A stretch of 64,000 bases of DNA from Copromyces sp. CBS 386.78 (lineage: Eukaryota > Ascomycota > Sordariomycetes > Sordariales > Sordariaceae), in contig MU839099.1 of the NCBI GenBank assembly GCA_030685235.1, positions 456,489 to 520,488 on the forward strand. The letters run 5' to 3'. Made by a program: the position numbers and the translations under genes. The notes beneath the pieces were generated by a model that ran no database searches, was not told the DNA's origin, and saw only the letters and a list, made by a program, of their open reading frames with translations. Below, one piece after another: positions 24,063 to 37,742 of the stretch (position 1 is the first letter of the stretch; each line of letters starts with the position of its first letter).

Positions 24063-27000
24063 ATGTCAGCCAGCGAATAGGGAAGCTGTTTCATGTTGAA
24101 GGGTGTGGGGCAATTGCGGAAGCCTTGAAGGCCCCACACTCTCATCACCTGCACTTTGGACCCCTGTCACAGCGCCAAGAACGCAGTGACCACTGATCTA
24201 AAGCGGGGACGTCCCCTCTTTGTAGGCATCCTCTTTCACACTCCAAAATTTCATCGAGAATGAAGGGAAGGAGACGACGACTCGACGAGTGATGCACTGC
24301 ACGAAAGAGTTGGCAGCGTCGAGGCAAAGAGGACGGAAGCAAGGCATTGCAGCGTTTCGTCATGAATGGAGCAGTTGCTGTGGAAAACGAACTCTTTCCT
24401 GCCGCTTCCTCTTTGATATCAAATTGCCATCCATCTCTGGACCGACCAAAATGAGATTCAGGTGCATTCAATCCGCCGTTGTTTTAGCTTTGTACCACAA
24501 TTGTGCATCCAGAAGAGTGAGTAGCGCTACTTCGTGAGAAGAAACTGCGGTAGGGAAACCTTTTCGAGACACTCCAACGACGACGACGACAACGACGAGC
24601 ACGTGCAGCGGCGGCGGGTTGTTACCAATTCCCGTCCCCGTTTCGTTGAACGATTGAACCTTGCTGAATGACCTCCGAAAAAAAAAAAAAAAATCCTTGG
24701 CCCTGCCCCCTCATTGTTACCTCGTGAGCTCCTCCAATGTCCCATTGGAAGACAAGGAGGCAAGGTAGAGGAGGTTATCTACAGCATCAGCAGTGCAACT
24801 TGACAAGAACAAAACTGCACCAATCTCGAACGGGCTGTCCTACCTTTTGCACACGAGACTTGGCAAGATTAGTATATACCACCGAAGCTTTTTCCAAGCC
24901 CTTTCCCCTCCATTCAGAGATGGAGGTACTGAGTTCTGAGTCCTGACTCTGGAGGAAGTCCCTTGGCTGGAAGTTAGGTTGTTGTGATCTGTTGCACTTG
25001 ACTTGATTCATTCGTGAGAGCACGGTAGCATCCAACCTCCACTTGTCCAACAGTATCACCAAAACCTCGTATTCTCCGCTTTCCACGACTCCCTCACCAT
25101 GCCGCCCTTGCCCTGGGCTTGTCCTTGATACGACCCTTTCACTTTAACTTTCCACTTGTCTGTGAATCGAACGCCTGTGCGCGCCTACACTATCAGACTA
25201 CCTATGTACTATCGAGAAGATCAATCACATACACGGAACCTGCCTATGTAGTCACATCTCGCTTCATTTCAAGATTTCGTGCGGGCACGGGTAAATGAAA
25301 GACGGGTGATGCTCTGGGTGGTCTGATACACTCTTCCAGAACGCCATGCTCCCCCCAAAGCAAAATCAAAGGAAAAGGTCCTCCCTCCCTCCCGAGACAT
25401 TGCATCAACGTCGACCGAGGGAGCGATGATCAGTCACCTTGAATCATCCGATGCTAGATAGCCACGCTCTATAATCCTGCCCATGACCAGCTATTGGCTC
25501 CTCACACCACTCTGCCCTGCCGTCGTCTTCTCAGCCGTTGCCATTGATGCTGTCCCTAACATCCTATAAAGTTGGCATTGTTATTGCTGCTGCTGTGATG
25601 AATGCAGCATGCATGCATGCACCACCTCTACATATGGTTGCGCCCTGGTTGCGCCTTCTCATCCAGTTGAATCCCGTCTTCGGGGTCCTCTCAGAGACCA
25701 CCGGAGAGGCACTGGACGCCTGAGGACGCCATGGAGGCTCAAAGAGGCTCATCTTGCTCGTCAGTCGTCAGGGACCCCAGGGCAACACCCCACGATGATG
25801 ACACTGCATCCCACTCGCTAGCGAATCACAAATGTGTTTGGGCTTGCATATGCATTGCACTGTCTTTGCAGTGTCGCAGTGTCGAAAGAGGAAAGGAGAG
25901 CAAATATCCACGTACGCCCGCGCACGAAAACACTGCGTTCGGGGACCTGGAAGGCAGTAGGTATTGTTTCAAAATGCGAAAATGTCAATTGCTAGAGTGT
26001 CAGAGAGAGCGAAAGCGAGATCGCTTCTCGATTTGGACAAATCTGACATCGATAGTTTTCGGTCAAGATAGGTAGTTAAATATCGCACGGCCCTTTCAGC
26101 TCCTCAGCCAAGATGGAAGTGTTCTATCGAGACAACTATCCATGTCGCCATGATAAACAAAACTTTCCGTGGGCGGAACACGACTCTGATCGGGTCCTTC
26201 ATTAGTGAAGTTGTAGACAGATCTTAGAAATTAAGAATTTACTGTAAGCTACTATAGCACGGGAAAATCCTACTAGTTGAACCTCGACCATATCATATCA
26301 TTGTGAGTCCTGTAGAAACGCCAAGTCATTAGCGGTTTCTCAACACCTCGACATCTCAACCACGTTGCCTTCTGTTTGGACACCGCCCGCGCGCTCTCGG
26401 TATGTATCGGCATCGGTGATACATCCCACGTCGGACTCCGAATGGCTTCAATGACCTACAGAACCACATGCCTACCGCATCTACTCATTAATAGCAGATA
26501 TGCTCTGTGGGTCATGATGGGTTATGGGTGAATCCTATTGGAGAGATGCTGCATATGCAGCTAAGAGGGAGCTAAAATCGCCCGCATAAGCTGTGACTTT
26601 CCCTAAAAGAGGAGATCTGCTATTAATGAGTAGATGCGGTAGACGGTATCACGGGAGTCGCACCAGTCCGCCTGTACGGCTACCTCATAGTGGAGTTTGT
26701 TAGAGGCCAATCCCGTCCCACCTTTTTTGGCCGCAGGGCTTTACTCCACCCACTGTTAGTGTCGAGAAATTCTTCACAAGCAATCGACGAAAAGGGAAGC
26801 TGTCGACGACAACCTCAACCGGGTGTCTGGCTCATCCAAAGAAACACTAAAACCCCCGAACGAGTCCCACTCTTTTTCAGCAGACTAAGCAGCAAGATCC
26901 TCATCTTGCAGACGGACAGCACTCGATCGGAGGTTGATCAGGGTTTCTGTCAACCAAAGCGAGCCAAAGGTAAGGTGGAAAATTAGCGGTAGTGACGACA

Positions 27001-29877
27001 GACGACGACATATGATAGACGACAGCAGATGAACCGACGAGTCGACGTCCAAACCACAAGCAAATTCCAAGCAGTTCCAATTGCGCACTTGCGTCTACCG
27101 TACATATCCCGGTTCGGTTCCGTGAGTTCGGCTGGGTTTCCGTACGGTCCAATAGGGCCGGATCGCCCTCGCTCCTGAAGAACAAGGGACAAGGATTTGC
27201 TCACCAACCGCTTGTTACTCGCTTGTTTGACTTCGACTTGGATGCCCTGGATACGCTCGGAGTTTATCCAATACTCGTATCTACTTCGCGATCTCGTCTT
27301 CTTCTTCTTCTTCTTCTTCTTCAAGCGAAAAAGACTAGGACGCTAGACTAGATAGAGTTGGGTAAGCGATCGATGGTTGCTCATCGCCTATCCAGCATTC
27401 CAGGAGCCCGGCCCTGGTTTCTCGATAGGAGCGCTGCTGTGGACGAGTCAGTTTGAGACTCTCGAATCGACACATCCTACTGCGGTAAAAACGCCATACA
27501 GAAAAAGAGGCCAAGAGGGACCCGCTAAACGGCGACCTGAATCCGTAGGTTGTTTTGTTGACGATGTACCTTGACGGCTGAAAATGAGGAGTCGAATGCG
27601 GCATGTAGAATAGTCGACAGTTTTGAGGTTCAACATCGCTACGTCGGCCACGAGTCCACCCGGGGACCACACCATGCATGCATCATCACCACTGCACTCA
27701 CCATTACCACCACAGAAAACGCCAGCCAAGGACAAAGCTCCTGTCTTTCTCACGGTGCGCATAAAAAGATCAACAAAGTCGATAGAGACAAAACAATGCT
27801 GGTCCTCGGTATTACACTGGTTCCGGCTTTCTGGGTTCAAACCACCAAGTAGTGTCAAGACGGCACGAGGCACAAACAATGCCAGAGCGCGGCATGGACG
27901 CTGACAGCATGGAGGAGGATGAGGCTTCACAGCTCTCTTGCATAACAGCTTTCGAACGCAGCTTTCATCACCACTGCACCACCACAACCCCAAGGATTTG
28001 CACATAGGTGCGCCAAACATAAAAATCCTATGAGAATGCAATCCGGCTGCACGACCCCGCGCGCATCGGCGGCTGTTTTGCCAACAGGAGACGGGTATTC
28101 CCACATCCTTGAAAATGGTTGCCGAGTCGAGTCGAGTCGAGCGGGCGTCAGCGAGCGGGCGCCGTGGTGGTTGCCCTCCAAGACATGGCGAAAAGTCATG
28201 CGGTCTGCGCCTCTAGTAGCGTTAGCTGCAGAGATGATAGTACGCTACGCAGGCAGGCTGTATGTACTGTAAGTGTACCTTTTTAGCGTCGGCGTCTCTG
28301 CACCTTGAGAAAAGAAAAAGTTGATGATGGGCGTTTGAGACTTGGCCAAGTTGAGAAGGTCAATGAACAGCCCGGGCAACATTTGAAAACCTGACGATGG
28401 CCGTCGCGATCGATGGTGTTTATCGACGACAGCTGAGAGAGAGAAAACCAAGAAACTGAAGAGTTCCTGGCCCAGCTTGCCTATCCTTACACCGATACAC
28501 TTTAGCGAAGGAGTAAAGAGACGGGAAGCTCTTTAAACGAACGACCACCACTTTACGGTGTACCAATAACCCCTGGAAAGACAGACATGTGAGGCGGCCC
28601 AGAGACTCAAGACATAGCTGCAGGGTCTCCAAACGGCCAAGGACTCTCAAGGGAGACAGAGTTGAGGTTGGAAAAAAGGCGAAAAAGAAGCGAAAAAAGG
28701 AGTCGTTATTCACAAGTTGGTGAACCTTTGCGGTCGTGACGGTCTCATGGCTCCCCTAAACTCCACTGTAGAACAGCCCCGGACCACGCATACAGTGGGT
28801 AGCTCCGGCAACCCATGACATGTCCCCTATCGTTCCATTCCCCCTATGGAGACCCTGTGGACATTCCCCCTTCACAGTTTCTCCCCTTCTCCATCACCGT
28901 TGCATCCGGCCTATCCTTGCTCGAGAGCCGGCCAGGCTTTGGTGGGTGAGGAGAGGGCGACGCCTTCAACCATTAATACATGCCATTGGCGCTCTGCTTG
29001 CATGTCTCACGGACTCCGCTTGTGCGAGCTGTTTATCCTTTTTTTTTCTGTTTCGTCGTTGCTCTTTGCAGCTTCGTTCCTTTCGTTGATTCGATTTCCG
29101 TGTCTAACCAACCAGTGTCCTGATATGTGATGCAGTGGGCCAGCTTGCTCTGTGTTGCTTAAACTGCTGCTGTCCACTTAATTCCTTGTGTTGCCATAGA
29201 GCTGAAGTGTAAGCCGCGAGAATATCAAGTCTTGTCGCCACATACCAGCCGTTGTCAACGACAAAAAGTGTCAAACCTACACGACCAGAACCTATCCAGG
29301 TGCTCGACCCCACTCCTCATCCAGCAACAGGCTGTCCGCCTGCACAGGAGTACAAACACCAAGTAGTGGTCTGCTCCCCGCAGCCACCAAGAGAAAGCTC
29401 GAGCGGCAAAGCATTGAGCAGCACACCTTCTGTACTGCCTACTCGGGTCCGACCTCCGATTGCAGGACTCCGGCGCACGGCTCGAACTGCCCAAGACATC
29501 TCACTCATCGAATCCCCGACAACCTACCCATAGCTACCCCCAGCCTAGCCGACCACTAGGGGTTCAGAAGGAGGAAGAAGGAGCCGCATTGCTGGCCATG
29601 TGGAAGGCTCAACGGTGAAACGTGGTAAAAGAAGGGCGAAACTTGGCGTTCCCCAGGATTATCCAAGCAGGCGCAACACCAAGAGTGGAAGATATACGAC
29701 TCAGTATTGCGTTTCGGTTACACTTGGCCGTTACCAGATGGCTCGGGAGGGAATCCGATAGCCCATATACCACGATTATCAACCCAATTTTTCCGACTTC
29801 TCGACAGCGCCGACAACACTGTTCTTTCCGGTCATTAGCAAACCAAAGGTGTTGTGAAGTAAAGCGGCGCAGACGAG
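24063..29877. other. Long gene-free stretch
   Basis: 5.8 kb of normal-composition DNA without a gene model I can support. The longest frame (218 codons, minus strand, 27448-28104) has no domain and no splice partners. The stretch contains a poly-A run near 24680, a CTT microsatellite near 27300-27320, GAGTC repeats near 28125 and a perfect 28-bp inverted repeat (26472-26642). The right part, from about 28.8 kb, is pyrimidine-rich and is probably promoter and leader of the gene at 29878. Confidence 0.5.
26472..26642. mobile_element. Candidate short MITE: perfect 28-bp inverted repeat
   Basis: The arm at 26472-26499 (beginning CTACCGCATCTACTCATTAA) is repeated as an exact reverse complement at 26615-26642, with a 115-nt spacer. 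If the TA next to each outer end (26473-26474 and 26640-26641) is taken as the target duplication, the element is 26475-26639 with 26-bp terminal repeats, as expected for a Tc1/mariner-type MITE. No coding sequence lies inside. An alternative is a structured RNA or a binding-site palindrome. Confidence 0.55.
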
Positions 29878-32722
29878 ATGCCGAGCATATGGAAGTCGGG
29901 CTCAAACGCCGGCCGGGTAAAGGCCGGCAGCAAGTCCATCCGAGGGACAATATCAGGACCGATACCAATACCGAACGCCCTTGACGACGACAACGAATTC
30001 CCCGTTCGATCTTTGGGCGCAAACAGGTCCACAAAGACCGAAGACGAGTTTGGTGGTATCCAGAGACCAGGGACTGGTGGAATTGCAAGCCCAATAGTAC
30101 CAGCATCAGCAGCAATTCAGGCGGCCGAAGGAGGAACGCTGAAGGAACAGCTCTTTGACAATAGGCACCACGATGAGAGTAGCGACAGTGATAGAGAGAG
30201 AAGCCCAGGTTCGAGGCAGGGCATCAACTCGGCAACTTTCGAGATTCAGGGGGAGAATATGAGCGGAAATGGAGTTTCCCAAATGGTCTCCCAAAGACCA
30301 AAAGCGCCATCAGACCCCCCACCACTCTTGCCACCGAATTCTGCCGGTGCTGCATCGTCATCAACTGAAAGGCAGCGAACGCCGCAGAGAACCTCCCCAC
30401 CACAAACGTCATCGCCACTGAGAACGACGCCGGTGAGGGTTATGACGACACCGACGACGGGACGAATCACGAACCCCCCTCAGAGCACTGCCCTGCGATA
30501 TTCGACCATTAGTGATACCCCGAGTGGGCAGACCAACAACAGCAAGGGGCAACCACACAGGAAGCAGTCCACGCTGCGCTCGGCATTGGGCAAATTGTTT
30601 GGACGAGGAAAGAAGAAGAATGGGTTGGCGGCTGGAGAGCAGAAGAGTCCTCCCAATTCGGGGCGCGAGTCTGTCCTTATGGAGTCTTCTCAGCACAAGA
30701 GTGTTAGTATAATCAGTCTTTTTCGTAGCATTCATCTGGTATTGACAGGATGTAAAACAGGACCCAAGTGCGCTTCATCGGGCGACGGAAAAGTCGCCCA
30801 AGCGATCTGCCTCGCTTCCCATCAGTGAGCTTGACAGGCCACTGCGTTCGCATTCTATCGGGCCAGACGACATCCGGGCTATCGAAAGTGCCCGGAATTC
30901 ACTCCAGGCCGATATTGGCGGGAACTCCGGATCAATCGCAAGGCGGCGCGCTGCGGCGGCAAATGCAAATGAGCGCCGGTTCTTGTTTGTGCCGCGCTTT
31001 CCTGAGACCGAAGTAGGTGCCGGCTTGTCACCACGACCTGCCAGTAGCCACGGGCGGGGAAGCCGACTGTTTGCTGGAGTTCCGCGCGGGGAACATGACG
31101 ACCCAAGTGAAATTGGGCGCGCCATCACCAGTGATAGTGGTAGCCATGGCATGCGACGCCGATCACGGAGCCTTTCTGGACTGCCGGATATCTTGGGTAC
31201 GGGAATTTGTCGGGCGCCGGAGCGCCGCCGCAGCGACGAAATTCGATACTGGCGTGAGTCCTACAACGCGGGATTCCACTCGCCACTATCATCGGATGCG
31301 AATGTCAATGCCGATATTGACAACGACGGTATAGCGGATATCAGCCTTCCCGCAAGCCCCGCAGTTGAGAGACCACCGGATACGCCTCCGCAGCCGTTCA
31401 ACTTTGGATCGATATCCAAGCAGATGGTGGGAATGAAGATCACTCAAGCGGTCAGCATCGACACCCGTATCGGCACCCTCGAGACACGGACCGGAAAGTT
31501 GGAACGGGTTGTCGACCAGCTTTGCCACGTAGTTCCCGGGTTTAGGGGCCCGCTCAGCGATATCTCAGCTGTCGGAGGAGGAAGAGGAACCGGAGGAGCG
31601 GGGACCATCAGAACCGTTTCTGACGGCCGGCCTTCCTTCACATACACGACTGCCTCGCCGCCGCCCCCTCCGATTTCCCCCGTCCCACCTCGTCAAGGAC
31701 AGCAACCAGTTCATTCCCAGTCCGACATCAGCCACTCCCCGCGAGCCAGCAGCGAGCGACAGTCGATGGATTCCGACACCCACTCACAGATTTCGTTCGG
31801 CGAAGCCCAGACCTTCATCGGCTCTCTCCACCCGCCCTCATCGTCAGCCACCCAGGCACAATCGCTGACCACCGCTACCACGCCTACCACGGCCGCGACC
31901 CTCAGCCTCCCACCTCACCCAGAGGACCCCAACGACACAGACCGGGACCGCCCAACTTCCAACTCCACCGTCCGCGGCGTCGCCAGCATGTCTTCCATGC
32001 ACGAAAACGCCACTACGGCCTCTGTCAGCGAGTACTCCTCCACCAACGCCCACAACCCGACCTACTACAACCAGTATCACGCCCTCCTCAGCCAGCTGGA
32101 CTCGGAGCGGCAGGCCCGCCAAGCGCTCGAGGGGCAGGTAAAGAAGTTGTCGGACCGCTTGAACGCGTTGTCAAGTACCATGTATGCTTTGGTCAGGGAT
32201 AGCGGGTCGTGGGGGGCACCTGATCCTTCTAGTCCCCGGTCGGCTATAAATGGAGGAGGAAGAGGCAAGGGCCATCCGCCGTTGCACATCCCGAGTGTCT
32301 TCGACTATGGTAATGACGACAACGATGATCATCAGCTTGGAGATCAAGAGGACGAGGAGGATATCGATGACAATGTTGGGCCTGTGAGACATGGACATCA
32401 CAGTGTCGGGGTCGTTTCTAAGGCGAAGTTAGCTCTGGTTGCGAAACCTACCTCTAGAGGTAGCGGCGGCGGCGGCGGTCGTGGTCAGGAAGACGGCGAG
32501 GCGGAAGATTTTCAGACGCCGAGGGATGAGTTCCAAACGCCGATGACGCCGATGTCGGTTTATACCTACGGCGCTATTAGCCCTGATCACAATCAAGCTG
32601 AGAGCGGCGACGACGAGGCCGAGTCTGGCGGGGACTCGTCTGATGCTAGGGCGGAGAAGAAGCAGAGGAAGGCGGCCCGGACGCTGAGCTTGAGTCAGTT
32701 GACCATGCCCAAGAGGATCTGA
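29878..32722 (+). CDS. Large disordered protein with C-terminal coiled coil, unrecognised
   Basis: Two exons, 29878-30702 and 30749-32722, joined by a 46-nt intron (GTTAGT...TTGACAG), phase 0; 932 residues. I do not recognise the family. Most of the protein is low-complexity Ser/Pro/Thr/Arg-rich sequence. A short basic stretch near residues 240-255 (LGKLFGRGKKKNG) could bind membrane or nucleic acid. A conserved-looking block with PFNFGSISKQMVGMKITQAV and IGTLETRTGKLERVVDQL lies near 500-550, and a predicted coiled coil (LLSQLDSERQARQALEGQVK) near 730-770. Acidic and glycine-rich stretches follow, and the C-terminus is basic (ARTLSLSQLTMPKRI). The architecture is that of a cytoskeletal, polarity or scaffold protein, which is inference only. 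The 5.8-kb spacer upstream may hold extended regulation. Confidence 0.82.
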
Positions 32723-34094
32723 TGGCATTGAGTGGGAGTGAGATTTTTTGCTACGCCCCTTCCCTCATTCCCAGGTCTCTGCTTGTCGGGTCAACGAGGA
32801 AGGTGCGGGCGGGAACAACGGACCTCCCAGTCTGGCATGAACGACGGAGTGTAAGTTCACCAGCAGCAGCAGGATCATTCCTGTCCTGGCCAGGGTCTTT
32901 TGACGTCACGTACGTTACACCTTCATGATACCGCCGTCTTGGGCATTTCCCAGTCACTCTCAGTCACGGAACTCGGAGACGGACTCACTCGGCCGAAAAG
33001 GGTATCACGAATCGATTCAAATCAGTCGGTCAGTCCGGACTGGAAGCAAACAAACACAACACTGCATCATATACATAAATGAGAGATGAGACGAAACAGT
33101 ATCGCCTAGCTACCTATCCACCATCTAGCCACCCTACCAAGCTTGACCTTCCTTGTACCCCTTCTTAATTGAGGGCTATAATCCGATGAACACGTCTCAC
33201 GTTATCATACGTTTTTATCACTTATCACACCTCAGAAAGAACGACCAATTCGTTTTTCGATTTCATCAGTCCGAAGCATCATTCTCATTTTCACTTCGTT
33301 CGCGCAAACCGCGCACACGCATCCAGCATGCGCTGCGCATCAAACTTCAAACAACCCTCTCTTCTCACATTTCTCCCCCCATACCCAATGGGGCATACTC
33401 TATTTGTGCTCGACACTCTACATACTCAAGTTTGATATTTTCGTCACATTGTTGGAGCGGCATAGCCTTGATATTTACAAACGTTTACGTGTACGATTAT
33501 TATACTGTTTTGCAGATACGGACACATCATGATAGGATACCCTTTGTGGTAGTGGTACCTCTTGTTGGGATTCGCCTGCGATTTTGCATATATCGATTAG
33601 GTGTTGTTGGGATTATTTTGGTTTCACGGGAATCGGATCTCTTGATATCTTTTGATACTGTTTGTTCAGCGCTTCGATTCAACCTCTCATAGCCGTCCTC
33701 AGTTGTAATATCCCTTTGGCATCTTTTAGCACTTGGCATTATCTGGTGGGTTGGCAAATTTGAATTTGATATAGCCCTAAACTGACATACTTTCATGGAC
33801 TATCTACTTGCATGCACTGAGTGAAATCAAGTTGCCGGTGAGAAAAGAAGCAATCGAAGAATGCATACATGTGCATGGCAAGCGGTGAACACAGCAAGGC
33901 AGAAGGCAACTGAATGAAATCAATGGGAATGGTATATCGTACAAGAAACAACTGCCCCCTCGAGGCGTATATGTTCGACTTGACCCAAATAGCCCAACCC
34001 AAAACGCCGTTGTATAACCCGCCAAAGCCAAGCATAACACCTCTGTACATTGTCGACTTCTCTCCAGTTTTCACCTGTCTTGTCTCAATGTCCT
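32723..34094. other. Intergenic region between convergent genes
   Basis: About 1.4 kb between the stop of the coiled-coil gene and the stop of the minus-strand kinase gene. It is T-rich in the middle (33160-33700), consistent with 3' untranslated regions. A 179-codon frame at 33153-33692 has no domain and unusual composition; I do not call it. Confidence 0.5.
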
Positions 34095-35463
34095 CTAAGC
34101 GGTATCTTCGGGCAACTCCTGGACAACCCTTTCTACCAGCTCAATCAGCTCATCGATATCTGGTCTTTCTGCAGGTTCGACCCTCAAGCATCTCCTCACC
34201 ACATCCCTTATCGGCTCGCTGATGTAGTTCTCGTCGTCCTTGTTGGTTGCCGTATTATCACCACCCGCACCTCCTCCCGCGCCCGCCTTGCCCTTCCCCT
34301 TGGTCTGCCCGGGCCCCTCGTCGGGGAACCTCCAGTCACCGCTCAGCACGCAGATGCTCAAACTGCCACCGGTTTCGTCACTGCGCATCTCAAAGGGCGA
34401 TTTGCCGACCAGGCAGGCGTAGAGGGTGCAGCCGAGCGACCAGATGTCGACTTTGGTGTCGATGACGGTGCCGGTCTTAACGTCGAAGAGTTCGGGAGCG
34501 CGGTAAGGCATGGTGGAGTGTTCGGCTGCCGTATCCTGGGTGGCTATGGCGAGGGAGCGAGATGTTATGGGGAGAGGGGAGACGGCGATGGAGCCGAGGT
34601 CCATAAGGATTGGGTCGCGGCCGGAGTCGGAGATCATGATGTTGCCTGTAGAAATGAGTTAGTGATGATTAGGACGCACGGAAAGGGTGATGCTGAACAC
34701 ATACCAGGCTTGATATCTCTATGCGCATAACTCCTCGTCTCGTTCGCCCCAGGCAAGCGTCCTTCGTCCTCGATCAGCGGCACCTGCTGCTCCGTCTCAT
34801 CATCCTCATCTGCACCTCCCACCGCCGTCTGCCTGGTCTTTGATTTCCGTTTCCCTGCTCCGGGCACTTCCATTGACTCGCCGCTTGTGTCCCCTCCGCC
34901 ACCTTTGTACTTGTGCATCCCTCTTAGCGCCTTGCACACCCCTAGGAAAAGCATCATGAGCCTCTTTTCCGGGAAGCGCGTATGGTTCACCAAGTTCGCA
35001 TTTATCATATCCTGCAGGTTGCCGCGCCTGTAGTACGGCAACAGGACGTAGACAGTCTTGTCCTGCCCTTCGCCGCCGCGTTCCGTGGCGATGCTGTAGT
35101 CGACGTGGTGGATGATTCCCGGCGTGTTGCCGAAGAGCTTGTAGGCTTCTACTTCGTGCATGGCTTGGGCGACGGATTCGTGGCCGAACGGGCAGCGGAT
35201 CTTTTTGAGGGCGAGCAGTTCGCTTGTGGATGTGTCTTGGACTAGGTAGACGTAGGAGAAGCCGCCCTGGACGAGACAAGTTGTTAGTACAGCTCGGAGC
35301 AATGGGAGGGCAACAGAGATGGGGGGAGATGGGAGAGGCATACTTCGCCTAGTAAGCGCAAGATCTTGAAACTCCTGTTGTTGATCTTGAGCGTGGGCGA
35401 GCCGGGGAAGCAGACCATGCAATTGCCCAGCCAGTATATGAGATCTGAAATTACTTGCGCCAT
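34095..35463 (-). CDS. Serine/threonine kinase of the STK16/Env7 (NAK) family
   Basis: Three exons on the minus strand, 35463-35344, 35266-34705 and 34645-34095, with introns of 77 and 59 nt; 410 residues. The start MAQVISDLIYWLGNCMVCF lies in exon 1, upstream of the longest single open frame. The glycine loop is assembled across the first splice as LGEGGFSYVYLV. Other landmarks are ALKKI (ATP-binding Lys), the catalytic loop HRDIKPGN (split by the second intron), the Mg motif as DLG instead of DFG (LMDLGS), and YRAPELF. DLG and the GGFS loop are typical of STK16 and yeast Env7, membrane-associated kinases of the trans-Golgi or vacuole. The N-terminal cysteine near residue 15 could be lipid-modified, as in those relatives. 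A Lys/Asp-rich insertion of about 50 residues precedes the catalytic loop, and a Gly-rich insertion follows in the C-lobe. Confidence 0.93.
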
Positions 35464-37742
35464 GGTGGGCTATTCGTAGGACTGGGCTGAGTCTGAGTTG
35501 TTGTCGTGTTGGGCTGGTGTAATAGGTTACGAATTCCTCGAACTGCTTTGCGAGTAACCAGTTGTACGGTTCGGCGCTGGTGGCGGAGAGTGAGATGTAG
35601 ATGCGTTTAACTTCGCGATGTCATCCGCGTGTTTGGTCGCACTGCGCTCGGGTGTAGTTGTTTGAGATCGAGTGGTTATGCCCGATTGCCCGTCGATTTG
35701 GGAATGGCTTCCTCTTTGTGATGACGACACTAATCGATGTTGGCGCAAAGTATCGTGAAGAGGCAAGTCTCGATGGTTTGTCGTATGGTATGTGTTCCAA
35801 GATGTTGTCTAAAGTTAAAACGTACCTATGCGAATGTCAGGATGCGATTGACGCTCAGGGAAGGTACCTGTCAATCACAAAGCTACCACAGCCATGATTG
35901 AAGGTGGCCGGATCACAGCCCGCGATGTCCACTGCCAAGGACCCTGAGCTGATTTGTTGTTAGTAGGGTTTCTTGCGATGCTGTTAGAGCCCGCCATCTT
36001 GAAGCTCAATAAAGCTGTTCAGCTTTTTCGAAAGCCAATGAACTGTTGTTTCAGATCCCAAAAATCATGTTAACTCATGGCAACTTTTCTTGAGGGTTTA
36101 TTTCGCCATATTCAACTTGAATTAGAGTACAATCATTGATCGTCGAAGTTGTGCACTAACAGAATTAGAGGGCAGCTTCAGCGCCACAGCAACTGGAGTC
36201 CCCCTTGCGCTGAGCTTCCGGGGGCCCCGGCCCCGCACCGCCCGGTCCGCAACGCATCCACTCTCCTAGGAACCTCAACGGCCCCGGAACCCCGAAATTC
36301 CAGATAGCATCGTGGCTCTTCTCACTCTGGATTGTTCAGTGAAGATTCCCTCAATCCGTCAATATCCGGTTTGCATGCCTATCGACCTACGGCGTAGAGT
36401 AGCGGAGAATGATGGCATCTTGTGGTCGTTCTTTCTGTAATTGCGAGTGTCTACCACAGGGGCAACCCACTCACCCAGCAGCCGTCTTGACTACTCCTTC
36501 CCAGTCTGACTGACCTGTACATAATTGCTCAACATCCACTCATCGAGGTAAGGTAGTGGCCATGGGCATGGTGAGTAGCTCTTGCCTTGGTCTTTCTGAC
36601 GGGGAAATTCTTCTCACCACCCGGCGACACTGGTCAGCACCCAGTCAAACCGACCGCACCATCCGTTTACTCGACGCGCGCTTCATGTTTCTTCGGTCAA
36701 TGACCGCGAGCATCTTCCGCCAATACCTCTTGCTCTCTGCCTCCAGTTTATACATCGCTTTCACCTTCACCGCCCGGTAACATTCCTTCATCCAGGCCTC
36801 ATATAGCCTGGCTTATCGGAATATGTCTCATGGGAGGACGGAGCCGGCCATGGCTCACATCATCACGACGACTTCGTCTATACCATGTGTGTGCGTAGGA
36901 AGTGATTCCTGTGGGTGAGCGACCAAGTTAAGAAAACGGAGATACGATACTACGCCCCAAGATGCCGATGTTTTCCACTGATCAACGCCACTGGGGTACA
37001 CGAGGAAGGCGTCTAGGTCATGGCGACAGCCTCAAAGTCGGACTCTTGCTTCCTCGCTTTCTATCCAAGATCAGATACGTACGCTATCATCCAAAGGGCG
37101 GCCGCACTAAGAGTTACAGGAGATGCGCCGTGCCGTGCATCAAAGACATCTTGAAGCATGTCGTGAACTGTTGAGGTGGAGAGATACGGCTCTTGGCAAA
37201 GATTCGAAGAGGAGCACATGTAAGTAACTTACACGGCAGTCGAGTCGAGACTAGACTAACAAAACACTCTACGGTGTTCTCGCCAGAGGCTCAAGGTTGC
37301 TAGCGAACAGTCAACATGGCCACCGGCCTCTAAGGAACATGGCGGAAGAGTGTCAAGGCGAACAGCCATGCCCACCTTCCCGCATGGGCATTTCCAACCT
37401 CCTCGACATAAACACCAAACCGACTTAGTGTACGACAAACATCCGCTGTGCACATCTGGTATCACGAGGAGGCCTGTGGAAGCTTGCATGGTACGACTTC
37501 TTAGAGGCAAACACATACGCCGGCATTCTAGCCTTGAACGGGAGTGTTTCTGACCTCAAGACACTGAACGTTATGGTGGACCGTAAGAAAACTCACCTCT
37601 GGACAAAGACGATCCCGAAATCTTTATCAGTCGAGCTTTCAGACCTCAAAGTCAAGCTTATTCAAACTCCCAAGCCAGATCATCTCTGAACACTTCGTTT
37701 TCTCCACAGCGCGGATCAGTTACTTGAGATCCTCGCAGGGGG
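35464..37742. promoter_or_regulatory. Divergent intergenic region
   Basis: 2.3 kb between the start codons of the kinase (minus) and the first DUF3176 gene (plus), so it must hold both promoters. A GC-rich patch (36215-36265) stands out. Short frames (up to about 85 codons) have no domain content. I see no gene here. Confidence 0.45.

Noticed and set aside
27830..27850. GGTTCAAACC, resembling a tRNA B box
   Set aside because: No matching A box or foldable cloverleaf around it.
27448..28104. 218-codon open frame on the minus strand
   Set aside because: Cys/Arg-rich translation without domains, overlapped by equally good frames on the other strand, no splice partners; looks like chance.
33153..33692. 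179-codon plus-strand frame between convergent genes
   Set aside because: Begins at a non-ATG-supported context, lacks domains and lies in T-rich 3' flanking DNA.
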